DNA from: Pseudomonas subflava
GTDB lineage: Bacteria; Pseudomonadota; Gammaproteobacteria; Pseudomonadales; Pseudomonadaceae
Direction of reading: 5' to 3'
NCBI RefSeq assembly: GCF_023823685.1
Contig: NZ_JAMXBF010000009.1
Location: forward strand, 310,001 to 374,000
Length of the DNA stretch: 64,000 nt
Shown piece after piece: positions 54,024 through 64,000 of this stretch. The position numbers were made by a program, and so were the translations under genes. The notes beneath the pieces are model-generated. The model was not told the origin of the DNA. It worked only from the letters and a program-made list of their open reading frames with translations, and did not search any database. Positions within the stretch are counted from its first letter, which is position 1, and every line of letters begins with the position of its first letter.

Positions 54024-55004
54024 TTGCGCCAGTCCAGCTTCCTTCTCCTCAGCCTGCTTGCCTGCGTACCCTGCATGCCGGCCGCGGCCATCACCTTCCA
54101 GACGCGCATGGAGAAGGTGGAGTGGAAGGTCGAGGGCGACCAGTTCGAGTGCCGCCTGAGCCAGCCCATCGCCGATTTCGGCAGCGGCGAGTTCGTCCGC
54201 CGGGCCGGCGAACAGGCCACTTTTCGCCTGAAGGTGCGCGAGCGCTGGATGGGCGCCGGCTCGGCGACCCTGCTGGCCGCCGCGGCGCCCTGGCAGCCCG
54301 GGCGTGGTGACATCAATCTCGGCAGCCTGCGGGTCGGCGGCGGCGACGTGCCGTTCAACAGCAGTCAGGAACAGGCCGGGCGCCTGCTCGCCGGGTTGAT
54401 GGAAGGGCGCAGCCCGCTGGTGCGTCACCGCACCCTGCAGGGCGGCGAGGGCATGGAAGTGCGCCTGCTCCCGGTCAAGTTCAACCAGGCCTACAACGAT
54501 TACCTCAAGTGCACGGCCAGCCTGCTGCCGGTCAACTTCGAGCAGGTGCGCCAGACCCAGCTGGGCTTCCCCGACGGCGGCACCACCCTGGAGCCGCTGG
54601 CCCAGGCGAAGATCGATATCATCCTCGATTTCATGAAGGCCGATCCCACCGTCAATCGCATCCAGCTCGACGGCCACTCGGACAACTCCGGCAATCGCCT
54701 GACCAACCGCGACGTCTCGCGCCGCCGCGCCATGGCGGTGGAGGAATACCTCCGCTCGCGCGGCGTGCCGGCCGAGCAGATCGTGGTGCGCTTCCATGGA
54801 GAGCGCTATCCGCTGGTGAAGAACACCAGCGAGGCCAACCGGGCGAAGAACCGCCGGGTGACCATGACCCTGTCCCGCGAGCCGGTCCTGCCGCCAGCAC
54901 CGGAGGCGATTCCCCCGGCCAGCACGCCGCCCGCCACCGCGCCGACTCCGAGCGAGCCCGCGCCGGCCGCTGAAGCCCCGGCGGCGCCCGCGGCGAAATC
55001 CTAG
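54024..55004 (+). CDS. motY: Flagellar stator-associated protein MotY (OmpA domain)
   Basis: 326 residues from TTG 54024, with GGAG 6 bases upstream; the ATG at 53994 coincides with the expected sigma-28 start site and is disfavoured. Signal peptide ends PAAA-ITF. MotY N-terminal domain (about 25-160) is followed by an OmpA peptidoglycan-binding domain (about 185-290; IQLDGHSDNSG, NRRVTM) and a Pro/Ala-rich tail. MotY forms the T-ring that anchors stators at the flagellar motor. Adjacent to pyrC and argG as in P. aeruginosa. Confidence 0.9.
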   Translation: MRQSSFLLLSLLACVPCMPAAAITFQTRMEKVEWKVEGDQFECRLSQPIADFGSGEFVRRAGEQATFRLKVRERWMGAGSATLLAAAAPWQPGRGDINLGSLRVGGGDVPFNSSQEQAGRLLAGLMEGRSPLVRHRTLQGGEGMEVRLLPVKFNQAYNDYLKCTASLLPVNFEQVRQTQLGFPDGGTTLEPLAQAKIDIILDFMKADPTVNRIQLDGHSDNSGNRLTNRDVSRRRAMAVEEYLRSRGVPAEQIVVRFHGERYPLVKNTSEANRAKNRRVTMTLSREPVLPPAPEAIPPASTPPATAPTPSEPAPAAEAPAAPAAKS

Positions 55005-55078
55005 GCACGGCGGCAAATAAATCTGTCGCTTTGTCGTTAGAGTCTGTCGCGCCCCTGTAAATCATTCCGCACGGTCGG

Positions 55079-55084
55079 TAGAAT
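55079..55084 (+). promoter_or_regulatory. Possible -10 of argG
   Basis: TAGAAT lies 37 bases upstream of ATG 55121, followed by CCCCGG; the -35 at 17 bases (TGTAAA) is weak. Confidence 0.4.
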
Positions 55085-55120
55085 CCCCGGTTTTCCGTAC
55101 AACCCGTGGAGTTGATTGGC

Positions 55121-56338
<1,218 letters not shown>

Positions 56339-56362
56339 TAAGCTCTGCGCCCAGAGCCAGAC

Positions 56363-56394
56363 GAACCCCGGCCACGAGCCGGGGTTCTGTTTTA
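56363..56394 (+). terminator. Terminator of argG
   Basis: GAACCCCGGC (56363-56372) pairs with GCCGGGGTTC (56378-56387) around CACGA, followed by TGTTTTAT. Confidence 0.9.
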
Positions 56395-56430
56395 TAGAGC
56401 CCGAACGGGCCAACGATGAGGAAAAAACCG

Positions 56431-56823
56431 ATGAGACTGCTGCATACCATGCTGCGCGTCGGCGATATGGATCGCTCCATCGCCTTCTACACTGAGGTGC
56501 TGGGCATGACCCTGCTGCGCCGCAAGGACTACCCGGAAGGCCAGTTCACGCTGGCCTTCGTCGGCTACGGCAACGAGGCCGAGAACAGCGTCATCGAGCT
56601 GACCCACAACTGGGGCGTGGACCAGTACGAACTGGGTACCGGCTATGGCCACATCGCCCTGGAAGTCGCCGACGTCTACAAGGCCTGCGACGACATTCGC
56701 GCCCGTGGCGGCAAGGTCACCCGCGAGGCGGGCCCGATGAAGCACGGCACCAGCATCCTGGCCTTCGTCGAAGATCCGGACGGCTACAAGATCGAGCTGC
56801 TCTCGCCCAAACGCGCCGACTGA
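56431..56823 (+). CDS. gloA: Lactoylglutathione lyase (glyoxalase I)
   Basis: 130 residues from ATG 56431 (AGGA 8 bases upstream; ATG 56416 is the alternative). The metal ligands His5, Glu56, His74 and Glu122 match those of E. coli GloA, a nickel-type enzyme. It isomerises the methylglyoxal-glutathione adduct to S-lactoylglutathione. Flanked by terminators, so monocistronic. Confidence 0.96.
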   Translation: MRLLHTMLRVGDMDRSIAFYTEVLGMTLLRRKDYPEGQFTLAFVGYGNEAENSVIELTHNWGVDQYELGTGYGHIALEVADVYKACDDIRARGGKVTREAGPMKHGTSILAFVEDPDGYKIELLSPKRAD

Positions 56824-56837
56824 GCGGCCGTCGCAAC

Positions 56838-56866
56838 GAAAAAGCCCCGCATCGCGGGGCTTTTTT
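56838..56866. terminator. Bidirectional terminator after gloA
   Basis: GCCCCGC (56844-56850) pairs with GCGGGGC (56854-56860) around ATC, flanked by A5 and T6. Confidence 0.93.
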
Positions 56867-56877
56867 CATGACGGCAA

Positions 56878-57060
56878 TCAGAGGTCGAAGTCGTAGTCGT
56901 TCAGCTGCTTCTGCAGGCGACGCTCTTCGAGCAGGTTGTCGATGATGCGGCGCTTGGTCAGGTTGGTCTTGGCGACTTCCACGGTGCGCTCGCCAGCGTC
57001 TTCGCTTTCCTCGGCGACGAAATCGTCTTCGAGTTCGAGTTCTTCTTTGCCGGTGCTCAT
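56878..57060 (-). CDS. PA3496-family small acidic protein
   Basis: 60 residues from ATG 57060; GGAG 8 bases upstream. Acidic N-terminus (KEELELEDDFVAEESED) and a basic/hydrophobic C-terminal helix (NLTKRRIIDNLLEERRLQKQ) match the small family around PA3496, which also sits next to nth. Function unknown; no transmembrane segment. Confidence 0.8.
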   Translation of the reverse strand: MSTGKEELELEDDFVAEESEDAGERTVEVAKTNLTKRRIIDNLLEERRLQKQLNDYDFDL

Positions 57061-57168
57061 TAGGCCTACTCCAGGGTTCGGAGGCTGATGGCGCACCTTA
57101 TAGCGGCAAAGACTGGGGCCGGTAAAAAAGATTTTTTCAATTGAGCCCATGCCCGATTCACGGGCTTC

Positions 57169-57807
57169 TCAATCGTCAGACGTCTTCGCCTTGTACTCGC
57201 ACAGATCCTCGATGCGGCAGGCGCCACAACGCGGCTTGCGCGCCTGGCAGACGTAGCGGCCGTGCAGGATCAGCCAGTGGTGGGCGTCCAGCAGAAACTC
57301 CTTGGGCACGAACTTGACCAGCTTCCTCTCCACTTCCAGCACGTTCTTGCCCGGAGCGATGCCGGTGCGGTTGCTCACCCGGAAGATGTGCGTGTCCACC
57401 GCCATGGCCGGCTGGCGGAAGGCGGTGTTGAGCACCACGTTGGCGGTCTTGCGGCCGACGCCCGGCAGCGCCTCCAGATCCTCGCGGTTGTCCGGCACCT
57501 GGCTGCCATGTTTCTCGACCAGGATGCGGCAGGTCTCGATGACGTTCTTGGCCTTGCTGTTGAACAAGCCGATGGTCTTGATGTACTCGGAGAGGCCCTC
57601 GACGCCCAGCGCATAGATGGCTTCCGGGGTGTTGGCGACCGGGTAGAGCTTGGCCGTGGCCTTGTTCACGCCCACGTCGGTGGCCTGGGCGGAGAGAATT
57701 ACCGCGATGAGCAGCTCGAACGGCGTGGTGTAGGCCAGTTCGGTCTTGGGTTCGGGATTGTCTTCGTGCAGGCGGCGGAAGATCTCGTGGCGCTTGGCGG
57801 CGTTCAT
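57169..57807 (-). CDS. nth: Endonuclease III
   Basis: 212 residues. Helix-hairpin-helix LPGVGRKTANVVL with catalytic Lys120, Asp138 in VDTHIFRV, and the [4Fe-4S] cysteines 187, 194, 197 and 203 are present. A DNA glycosylase/AP lyase for oxidised pyrimidines. Its start overlaps the rnfE stop (ATGA), so it is the last but one gene of the metG-rnf unit. Confidence 0.97.
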   Translation of the reverse strand: MNAAKRHEIFRRLHEDNPEPKTELAYTTPFELLIAVILSAQATDVGVNKATAKLYPVANTPEAIYALGVEGLSEYIKTIGLFNSKAKNVIETCRILVEKHGSQVPDNREDLEALPGVGRKTANVVLNTAFRQPAMAVDTHIFRVSNRTGIAPGKNVLEVERKLVKFVPKEFLLDAHHWLILHGRYVCQARKPRCGACRIEDLCEYKAKTSDD

Positions 57808-58358
57808 CGGGCGTCGTCTTGGTTGAAGTGGCGGAGCAGGGCGAGCAACAGGCCGAACAGGATAAAGGCGCCGGCGGCGTGCGTCAGCAATGGTATGCCG
57901 CTCGACCAGTACCAGCCGCTGGCGGCGGGTCCCAGCAGCCGGTCGGCATGGGCGAACAGGCTGCCATGGCCGAGCAGCTCGCGCAGGCCGCCGAGCAGCG
58001 TGGCCACCAGCGCGAAGATCAGTCCGGGCCTGAGGCCGGCCAGTGCCGTGTGCTGGTCGTCCAGGGCCAATACCAGGCAGGGCAGGATCAGCAACGGCAG
58101 GAACAGCTCCAGGGCGCCTGCCAGCTCGGCGCTGAACAGCTGCAGAGCAAGTGTTGCGATGCTGGCGAGGATGCCGCCGATCAGCAGGGCGGCCAGCACC
58201 AGGCCGTTGCCGTGCAGTCGGCTACGCAGCGGGGCCAGCAGCAGACCGCAGAGCAGCAGAACCAGCAGGCCGCACAGGCCGATGCCGAGAGCCTTGATCA
58301 GCAGATCGGTGCAGCCCAGCAAAGGTGCGAGGGCGAGTAGCTGCAGAGAGCGCTTCAT
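57804..58358 (-). CDS. rnfE: Divergent Rnf complex subunit RnfE
   Basis: 184 residues, shorter than typical RnfE (about 230); it lacks most of the N-terminal extension. Multiple helices of the Rnf/Nqr D/E type; GLRELLGHGSLF matches the conserved SLRE(I/L)xGxGxLF loop. The first cluster cysteine (LGLCP in canonical RnfE) reads LALAP here, with a Cys at 16 nearby; the second is kept (LPC94). It overlaps rnfG and nth by ATGA. Confidence 0.82.
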   Translation of the reverse strand: MKRSLQLLALAPLLGCTDLLIKALGIGLCGLLVLLLCGLLLAPLRSRLHGNGLVLAALLIGGILASIATLALQLFSAELAGALELFLPLLILPCLVLALDDQHTALAGLRPGLIFALVATLLGGLRELLGHGSLFAHADRLLGPAASGWYWSSGIPLLTHAAGAFILFGLLLALLRHFNQDDAR

Positions 58359-58945
58359 GGCTGCGCCCCCAATAACCGCTCGCGCTCGGCATCGAAGAAG
58401 CGCAGCGCACGCTGCAGAGCATCGGTGACTGCGCGCGAGGTGACGGTGGCGCCGGCGATCTGGTCGATCTGGCCGCCATCCGCGCGCAGCTTCAAGTTGG
58501 CCTCCAGTGTCTTGTCGGTGAAGCCGCCCAGCCAGTGGGCCCTCTCCGGCGCCAGCAGATCGGCCAGGCCCGGCGTCTCCTGCTGTTGCAGCACCTTGCT
58601 GGCGAGCAGGCGGCCATCCGCGGTGATCGCCACCAGCAGGCGGATCGGCCCCTCGTAGCCGCGGGCGCTGACCGGCAGCAGCACGGCGCTGGGTCGGCCG
58701 TTCAGCCTGGCCAGGTAGCCCGGCTCGGCGCCTGGGTTGCCCAGCAGGCCGCCGGCCGGCAGCGCGATGGGGTTCTGCAGCGGACGGTTGTCGTAGCCGC
58801 CGGCGGGCAGCAGGTCGAGCAAGGTGCGTTCGGCGGCGGTCTGACGCTGCTGCTCGATGCGCGGCGCAGCGACGTGCTGGAGGATGGCGAGTAGGCCGGC
58901 GCCGAGCAGCACGATCAGCAGCAGGAGCGGGGCGGCGCGTTTCAT
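58355..58945 (-). CDS. rnfG: Rnf complex subunit RnfG, FMN-binding
   Basis: 196 residues from ATG 58945; the long frame beyond 58945 is a shadow of rnfD. One N-terminal membrane helix (about 5-25), then a periplasmic FMN-binding domain with AGATVTSRAV, where the threonine receives the covalent flavin. Overlaps rnfE by ATGA and rnfD by four bases. Confidence 0.9.
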   Translation of the reverse strand: MKRAAPLLLLIVLLGAGLLAILQHVAAPRIEQQRQTAAERTLLDLLPAGGYDNRPLQNPIALPAGGLLGNPGAEPGYLARLNGRPSAVLLPVSARGYEGPIRLLVAITADGRLLASKVLQQQETPGLADLLAPERAHWLGGFTDKTLEANLKLRADGGQIDQIAGATVTSRAVTDALQRALRFFDAERERLLGAQP

Positions 58946-59946
58946 CGCGGCGCTCCCAGGCGATCCAGGCGAGTGACGCAGAGGTTCATCAGCAGCACAG
59001 CGAAGGCCAGACCGTCCGGATAACCGCCCCAGGTGCGGATAGCGTAGGTCAGCAGGCCGACGCCGATGCCGAAGTACAGGCGCCCGCGCGCACTGTCCGG
59101 GCCGCTGACCGGCTCGGTGATGATGAAGAAGGCGCCGAGCATGGTGGCGCCGCTGAACAGGTGCAGCAGCGGCGAGCCGTTGGAGTCCGAACCCGAGCCG
59201 TTCCAGCACAGCAGGCTGGCGACGAACAGGGCGCCGAGCATGCCGACCGGCGCCTGCCAGCGGATCACCTTCTGCTGCAGCAGGAACAGGCCGCCGGCGA
59301 GGAAGGCCAGGTTGACCCATTCCACGCCACGTCCGCCGACACCGCCGAAGGCCGGGTGGCTGGCGAACAGCTCGTCGACGGTCAGGCGGTCGTTGTGGCG
59401 CAGGCTGTCCAGCACCGTGGCCTGGCTCCAGCCATCCGGCAGGCCGGGGCCGAAGCCGAAGATCTGCTGCAGCCCGGCGAGCAGATCGTGGCCGCCGCCG
59501 GGCGCTGGCCAATGCACCATCTGCGCGGGGAAGGCGACCAGGGCGAAGGCATAGCCGAGCATGGCCGGGTTGAACGGGTTGCTGCCGAATCCACCGAACA
59601 GCGATTTGCCGAACAGGCTGGCGAAAGCGGCGCTGGCCACGGTCAGCCACCAGGGCGCGTAGGCGGGCAGGGCCAGGGCCAGCAGCAGGGCGCTGACCAG
59701 GCCGCTGCCTTCGGCCAGGAGCGGCTGCTCGAGCAGGCTGTGCCGTTTCGGCGTGAGCGGCTGGCCGCGCAGGCGACGGGTCAGCAGGTCGCAGGCAGAG
59801 CAGGTAGCGATGGCCAGCAGCAACTGGATCAGCAGGCCCCAGCCGTTGAGCCAGAGCAGGGCCAGGGCGCCGGGCAGGCAGGCGAGCAGCACCCGCTGCA
59901 GGCTCGGACGCGGGTCGAAGGCGATCTCAGGACTGCTGGTAGTCAT
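58942..59946 (-). CDS. rnfD: Rnf complex subunit RnfD
   Basis: 334 residues from ATG 59946; ATG 59964 is the alternative, and both overlap the rnfB end. NqrB/RnfD fold with [13 protein letters not shown] and the flavin-attachment motif [11 protein letters not shown], whose threonine is kept. Integral membrane subunit carrying covalent FMN. It directly follows rnfB with no rnfC in between. Confidence 0.9.
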   Translation of the reverse strand: MTTSSPEIAFDPRPSLQRVLLACLPGALALLWLNGWGLLIQLLLAIATCSACDLLTRRLRGQPLTPKRHSLLEQPLLAEGSGLVSALLLALALPAYAPWWLTVASAAFASLFGKSLFGGFGSNPFNPAMLGYAFALVAFPAQMVHWPAPGGGHDLLAGLQQIFGFGPGLPDGWSQATVLDSLRHNDRLTVDELFASHPAFGGVGGRGVEWVNLAFLAGGLFLLQQKVIRWQAPVGMLGALFVASLLCWNGSGSDSNGSPLLHLFSGATMLGAFFIITEPVSGPDSARGRLYFGIGVGLLTYAIRTWGGYPDGLAFAVLLMNLCVTRLDRLGAPR

Positions 59947-61063
59947 GCAGCTGTCGCTCGGCATTTGCCAGGCGCTGGCGGGCCTGCTGCAGCGAATCTG
60001 CGGGTGCCGCCTCGGGGTTGGCCGAAAGGCGCCGCTCCAGGCGCTGCAGCTCGGCGCGGGCGTAGGCGTGTTCGGTCTTCAGTTCGCGCAGCTTGTGGTC
60101 TACCGGCTGTTTGTCGGTGCGTACTAGGTCGGGCAGCGGCTTGCCGCTGGCCTCTTCGGCGGCGTGCAGGGCCTGGGCGGCGGCCTCCAGATGGGCGCGC
60201 AGCGCTTGCAGCGTGGCGTCGTCCGCGCCTTGGCGAGTGGCCTTGTCCAGCTCGGCACGGCGCAGGGCGAACTGGATCTTGGCCTGCTTGAGTGCGGCGA
60301 TGCCGGCGGTGGGAACCGCTGGCGCTGGCGGTGTGGCCTGTTCGAGGGCCTGCTGGGCGCGTTCGGCAGCCTGACGCAGTTCGTCCACCTGGCGCTGCAG
60401 CTCGGCATTGCCGCGCTGGGCCAGCTGCTTCTCGGCCTTGGCCAGCACCACCTTGGCCATGGCCGCCTCGATCTTCAGGCGCTTGTAGCTGTCGTCGGTG
60501 CTCGCGGCCGGTTGCGCTGTCGGCGTAGCCGCGCTCACCGCAGGCGTACGGGCGGCACGCTCAGCCTTGCGCCGGGCCTCGTCCCGCTCCAGGCGGGCAA
60601 GGTGCGCCTCATGGCGGCTGCGGAACTGGTCGGCGCGCGCGCGCTGTTGATCGGCCTCTCTGCCTGCCAGCGGCAGGATGTCAATGCAGTCGACCGGGCA
60701 GGGCGCCACGCACAGCTCGCAGCCGGTGCATTCTGCGGTGATCACCGTGTGCATCAGCTTGGCTGCGCCGACGATGGCGTCCACCGGGCAGGCCTGGATG
60801 CACTTGGTGCAGCCGATGCATTCGGCCTCGCGGATCAGCGCGATCTGCGGCGGCACCTCCGGCAGCTCCAGCGGCAGCTCCGGCACCTGCAGCAGCCGGG
60901 CCAGGGCATGAATGGTGGCGGTGCCGCCCGGCGGGCACTTGTTGATCGCCTCGCCATTGGCGATGCCTTCGGCGTAGGGCTTGCAGCCGGGATGGCCGCA
61001 CTTGCCGCACTGGGTCTGCGGCAGCAGGGCGTCGATGGCCTGGATGCTGATCAACGCGCTCAT
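59927..61063 (-). CDS. rnfB: RnfB ferredoxin subunit with long C-terminal coiled coil, no membrane anchor
   Basis: 378 residues from ATG 61063 (product [20 protein letters not shown]), whose start overlaps the rnfA stop. The open frame runs upstream to 62323, but that part is the shadow of rnfA and metG. An Fe-S domain (Cys19, 22, 27, 43) and two 4Fe-4S ferredoxin motifs ([24 protein letters not shown]) fill residues 15-130. Canonical RnfB has a transmembrane helix before the first cluster; here only about 15 residues precede it. Residues 135-378 are an Ala/Glu/Arg/Gln-rich coiled coil not found in short RnfB. Confidence 0.88.
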   Translation of the reverse strand: MSALISIQAIDALLPQTQCGKCGHPGCKPYAEGIANGEAINKCPPGGTATIHALARLLQVPELPLELPEVPPQIALIREAECIGCTKCIQACPVDAIVGAAKLMHTVITAECTGCELCVAPCPVDCIDILPLAGREADQQRARADQFRSRHEAHLARLERDEARRKAERAARTPAVSAATPTAQPAASTDDSYKRLKIEAAMAKVVLAKAEKQLAQRGNAELQRQVDELRQAAERAQQALEQATPPAPAVPTAGIAALKQAKIQFALRRAELDKATRQGADDATLQALRAHLEAAAQALHAAEEASGKPLPDLVRTDKQPVDHKLRELKTEHAYARAELQRLERRLSANPEAAPADSLQQARQRLANAERQLHDYQQS

Positions 61064-61608
61064 GCCGCCCCCATGCCGCTGAAACCGAGGAAGGCCAGAC
61101 TCATCAGGCCGGCCGCGATCAGCAGGATCGGCGTGCCGCGAAAGGCTGCCGGCACATCGCATTGCTCGATGCGCTCGAGCAGGTCGCTCATCAGTTGCAG
61201 TACCATCCAGAAGCCCAGTCCGCCGCCGATACCCAGGGCCAGCGTGGCGGAGAAATTCTCCAGCGAACGCGCCAGCAGCATGGCGCCGAGGCCATTGCCG
61301 AGCAGCAGCGGCCACAAGCCGTCCAGAGGCAGAGCGGGGCGCAGGCGCGCCAGCAGAGTCAGGCTGAGCCAGCTCAGGGCGGCCAGCAGCGGCAGGCTGA
61401 TCAGCAGGGAGAGATAAGTCAGGTCGACAGTCTGCAGAGCCTGTTGCAGCAGCCAGGCGCTGGGTGCGGCGAGCAGGATCAGCAAGGCGCCAGCCGGTCC
61501 CAGTGCCTGTACGCGGGCGCTGCGCAGGGCATCGGCAGCGAGCGGCAGGCCGAGAATCAGGTTGCTGACCAGCGCGGCGCCGATCAGGGCGAAGAGGAAG
61601 TCGATCAT
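61060..61608 (-). CDS. rnfA: Divergent Rnf complex subunit RnfA
   Basis: 182 residues; GGAG precedes ATG 61608. Six-helix Rnf/Nqr protein; the end [20 protein letters not shown] then SLAFLGFSG is strongly conserved. The two membrane cysteines of canonical RnfA (in LGLCPFMG and TTNCAVLG) are replaced (region LGLPLAADA, and LLGNGLGAM); the only Cys is 150, in a loop. First rnf gene, 54 bases after metG on the same strand. Confidence 0.85.
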   Translation of the reverse strand: MIDFLFALIGAALVSNLILGLPLAADALRSARVQALGPAGALLILLAAPSAWLLQQALQTVDLTYLSLLISLPLLAALSWLSLTLLARLRPALPLDGLWPLLLGNGLGAMLLARSLENFSATLALGIGGGLGFWMVLQLMSDLLERIEQCDVPAAFRGTPILLIAAGLMSLAFLGFSGMGAA

Positions 61609-61662
61609 GCGTATCTGCTCCAGGCCCGCCGCCGGATCGGCGCGCCTGTGACAAGGCCAGCC

Positions 61663-63699
61663 TTACTTGACGCGCTGGCCTGGCTTGGCGCCGCTGTCCG
61701 GGCTGAGCAGGTAGATTTCCTCGCCGCCCGGGCCGGCGGCCAGGACCATGCCTTCGGACACGCCGAACTTCATCTTGCGCGGGGCCAGGTTGGCCACGTA
61801 CAGGGTCAGGCGGCCTTCCAGCTTGCTCGGGTCCGGGTAGGCGGACTTGATGCCGGAGAACACGTTGCGCTTTTCGTCGCCGATATCCAGCGACAGGCGC
61901 AGTAGCTTGTCGGCGCCCTCGACGAACTCGCACTTCTCTATCAGGGCGATGCGCAGGTCGACGGCGGCGAAGGCGTCGAAGTTGATCTCGGCGGCCAGCG
62001 GGTCCTTGGTCAGTTCGCCATTGCCGGTAGGCTTGGCGGCTTCGGCGGCGAGGTCTTCCTTGGAGGCTTCGGTCATGGCTTCGATCTTCGCGGGTTCGAT
62101 ACGGGTCAGCAGCGGGTTGAACGGGTTCAGCTGGTGGTCGGCCAGCGGGGTGGCCAGGTCGTTCCAGGTCAGCGGGGCGACATTGAGGAAGGCCTCGGCG
62201 TCGGCAGCCAGCTTCGGCAGCACCGGCTTGAGCATGATCACCAGCTGGCGGAACAGATTGATGCCCAGGGCGCAGATGTCCTGCACCTCGGCCTGCTTGC
62301 CTTCGACCTTGTTCAGCGCCCACGGCGCCTTGTCGGCGATCCAGGCATTGGCGCGGTCGGCCAGGGCCATGATCTCGCGCATGGCGCGGGCGAAATCGCG
62401 CGCCTCATAGGCGTCGGCGATGCTCGGCGCGGCGGCCTGGAAGGCGGCCCACAGCTCCGGCTCGGGATTGGCGTTGACCAGCACGCCGGCGTTGCCCTTG
62501 TGGATGAAGCCGGCGCAGCGGCTGGCGATGTTGACCACCTTGCCGACCAGGTCGGAGTTGACCTTCTGCACGAAGTCCTCGAGGTTGAGGTCGAGGTCGT
62601 CCACGCCGCGGCTGAGCTTGGAGGCGTAGTAGTAGCGCAGGTATTCCGGGTTCAGGTGGTCCAGGTAAGTGCGCGCCTTGATGAAGGTGCCGCGCGACTT
62701 GGACATCTTCTGGCCGTTGACGGTCAGGTAGCCGTGCACGTTGACGCCGGTCGGCTTGCGGTAACCGGCGCCTTCCAGCATCGCCGGCCAGAACAGGGCG
62801 TGGAAGTTGACGATGTCCTTGCCGATGAAATGGTACAGCTCGGCGGTCGAGTCCTTGTTCCAGAAGGCGTCGAAGTCCAGCTCCGGGCGCTTGCTGCACA
62901 GGTTCTTGAAGCTGGCCATGTAGCCGATCGGCGCATCCAGCCAGACGTAGAAGTACTTGCCCGGCTCATCGGGGATCTCGAAGCCGAAGTACGGCGCGTC
63001 GCGGGAGATGTCCCACTCCTGCAGGCCGCCATCGAGCCATTCGGCGATCTTGTTGGCCACGGCGTCCTGCAGGGTGCCGGAGCGGGTCCAGGTCTTCAGC
63101 ATGGCCTCGAAGTCGGGCAGCTTGAAGAAGAAGTGCTTGGAGTCCTTGAGTACCGGCACAGCGCCGGAAATCGCCGAGCGCGGATTCTTCAGCTCGGTCG
63201 GCTCGTAGGTGGCGCCGCATTTCTCGCAGTTGTCGCCGTACTGGTCCTCGGCCGCGCATTTCGGGCAGGTGCCCTTGATGAAGCGGTCGGCGAGGAACAT
63301 GCCCTTCTCGGGGTCGAAGTACTGGGTCACCGCACGGGTGGCGATGTGGCCGTTGTCGCGCAGCGCCAGGTAGATGGAGGAGGACAGCTCGCGGTTCTCG
63401 TCCGAATGGGTCGAGTGGTAGTTGTCGAACTCGATCAGGAAATCGGCGAAGTCGGCCATGTGCTCGGCGCGCACGCCGTCGATCAGCTGTTCCGGCGTGA
63501 TGCCTTCCTTCTCGGCGCGCAGCATGATGGCCGAGCCGTGGGCGTCGTCGGCGCAGACGTAGATGGCCTGGTTGCCGCGCAGTTTCTGGAAGCGCACCCA
63601 CATGTCGGTCTGCAGATACTCGAGCATGTGGCCGAGGTGGATCGAGCCGTTGGCGTAGGGCAGGGCGCTGGTGACGAGAATCTTGCGGGCTTCGGACAT
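61663..63699 (-). CDS. metG: Methionyl-tRNA synthetase
   Basis: 678 residues from ATG 63699; the extra residues to 63738 lack a ribosome site. HIGH-type motif GSIHLGHM, zinc knuckle cysteines ([17 protein letters not shown]), KMSKSRG, and a C-terminal EMAP/Trbp111-like tRNA-binding dimerisation domain ([20 protein letters not shown]). Charges tRNA-Met. It appears to head the transcription unit that continues into rnf genes and nth. Confidence 0.98.
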   Translation of the reverse strand: MSEARKILVTSALPYANGSIHLGHMLEYLQTDMWVRFQKLRGNQAIYVCADDAHGSAIMLRAEKEGITPEQLIDGVRAEHMADFADFLIEFDNYHSTHSDENRELSSSIYLALRDNGHIATRAVTQYFDPEKGMFLADRFIKGTCPKCAAEDQYGDNCEKCGATYEPTELKNPRSAISGAVPVLKDSKHFFFKLPDFEAMLKTWTRSGTLQDAVANKIAEWLDGGLQEWDISRDAPYFGFEIPDEPGKYFYVWLDAPIGYMASFKNLCSKRPELDFDAFWNKDSTAELYHFIGKDIVNFHALFWPAMLEGAGYRKPTGVNVHGYLTVNGQKMSKSRGTFIKARTYLDHLNPEYLRYYYASKLSRGVDDLDLNLEDFVQKVNSDLVGKVVNIASRCAGFIHKGNAGVLVNANPEPELWAAFQAAAPSIADAYEARDFARAMREIMALADRANAWIADKAPWALNKVEGKQAEVQDICALGINLFRQLVIMLKPVLPKLAADAEAFLNVAPLTWNDLATPLADHQLNPFNPLLTRIEPAKIEAMTEASKEDLAAEAAKPTGNGELTKDPLAAEINFDAFAAVDLRIALIEKCEFVEGADKLLRLSLDIGDEKRNVFSGIKSAYPDPSKLEGRLTLYVANLAPRKMKFGVSEGMVLAAGPGGEEIYLLSPDSGAKPGQRVK

Positions 63700-63902
63700 G
63701 GTGATCGGGCCATCGGGTGTTACGAGGGAAGTCGGCAACTATATAGGTCCGGCGGCTTTTTTTCACCCGCGCGGCGGGACGCGGCATGCAATGCCGTGGT
63801 CGGTTTCCCCGGTCGGCGCGGCTGCGGCGAAATGAGCCTACGGCGGCTTTCCCGCCTACGGTAAGATGCCCGCCTGTTTTGCTCAGTCTTTCGGAGTTGC
63901 CC

Positions 63903-64000
63903 ATGAGCACCGTCACCCGCGAAGCGGTCGAAGCCCGTCTGCGTCAGTTCACCGACCCCCATCTGAGCCAGGACCCGGTGTCCGCCGGTTGCCTGCGCGA
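63903..64000 (+). CDS. mrp: Mrp/ApbC-type Fe-S cluster carrier, N-terminal fragment
   Basis: The gene begins at ATG 63903 (GGAG 6 bases upstream) and runs off the window after 32 codons. The start MSTVTREAVEARLRQFTDPH is the DUF59-like N-terminus of Mrp/ApbC ATPases. Divergent from metG, the usual arrangement in Pseudomonas and Enterobacteria. Confidence 0.85.
   Translation, partial: MSTVTREAVEARLRQFTDPHLSQDPVSAGCLR

Noticed and set aside
58946..59650. N-terminal extension of RnfG
   Set aside because: It is the rnfD coding region in another frame; RnfG starts at 58945 with its own membrane helix.
59927..62323. 798-codon frame suggesting a giant RnfB/RnfC fusion
   Set aside because: The part before 61063 is the out-of-frame shadow of rnfA and metG; only the part from the ATG at 61063 has ferredoxin motifs.

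Overview
The window is GC-rich chromosomal DNA from a Pseudomonas species, probably of the P. aeruginosa / P. citronellolis / P. oleovorans side of the genus. Supporting this are the pepN, etfBA/ETF-QO, plaF, atu, sbrIR-like, nasST, acnB, motY-pyrC-rnt, argG, gloA, nth-rnf and metG-mrp genes, pseudomonad-type intergenic palindromes, and recognisable PsrA, LexA, Fur and sigma-28 type sites. Genes are densely packed on both strands. I see no rRNA, tRNA, phage, transposase or CRISPR array. Species and synteny statements come from memory, not from a search.

Layout. 1-9.0 kb: the 3' end of pepN, then two adjacent transcription units encoding an envelope module (DUF1302 barrel-like protein, DUF1329 protein, YCF48 propeller, RND/MMPL exporter). 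9.1-9.4 kb: tandem palindromic repeats. 9.5-13.2 kb: the electron-transfer flavoprotein system, with ETF-QO divergent from etfB-etfA around a PsrA-type box. 13.2-16.3 kb: a PlaF-like membrane phospholipase, then a solute-binding protein with two lipoproteins. 16.4-21.8 kb: a MocR-type regulator, a von Willebrand factor A lipoprotein and an ECF sigma/anti-sigma pair. 21.8-32.1 kb: the acyclic terpene (citronellol/geraniol) utilization cluster atuABCDEFG with its divergent regulator atuR.

32.2-39.7 kb: two tandem periplasmic solute-binding paralogues, a CPBP membrane protein, a 55-aa DUF2897 protein, a cytosolic CBS-domain histidine kinase with a double-receiver response regulator, a hydrolase, a MAPEG protein, and a divergent pair around a LexA-like box. 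39.7-46.3 kb: an AlaC-type aminotransferase, a PL7 alginate-lyase-like protein, a group II PLP decarboxylase, nasST and two YgdI/YgdR lipoproteins. 46.4-51.7 kb: acnB, a DUF1289 protein, a double Usp protein and miaE. 51.7-57.8 kb: bfd, rnt, pyrC, motY, argG, gloA, a PA3496-type small protein and nth. 57.8-64 kb: an unusual Rnf-like operon downstream of metG, and the start of mrp.

How parts connect: AtuD and other acyl-CoA dehydrogenases pass electrons to EtfAB and then ETF-QO and quinone, so the terpene/fatty-acid genes and the ETF genes are metabolically linked. The strongest candidate for something unusual is the Rnf-like operon. It has no rnfC, its RnfB has no membrane anchor and a long C-terminal coiled-coil tail, and RnfA and part of RnfE lack the cysteines that hold the intramembrane iron-sulfur cluster, while the flavin threonines of RnfD and RnfG are kept. 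The DUF1302/DUF1329/YCF48/RND module is the second.
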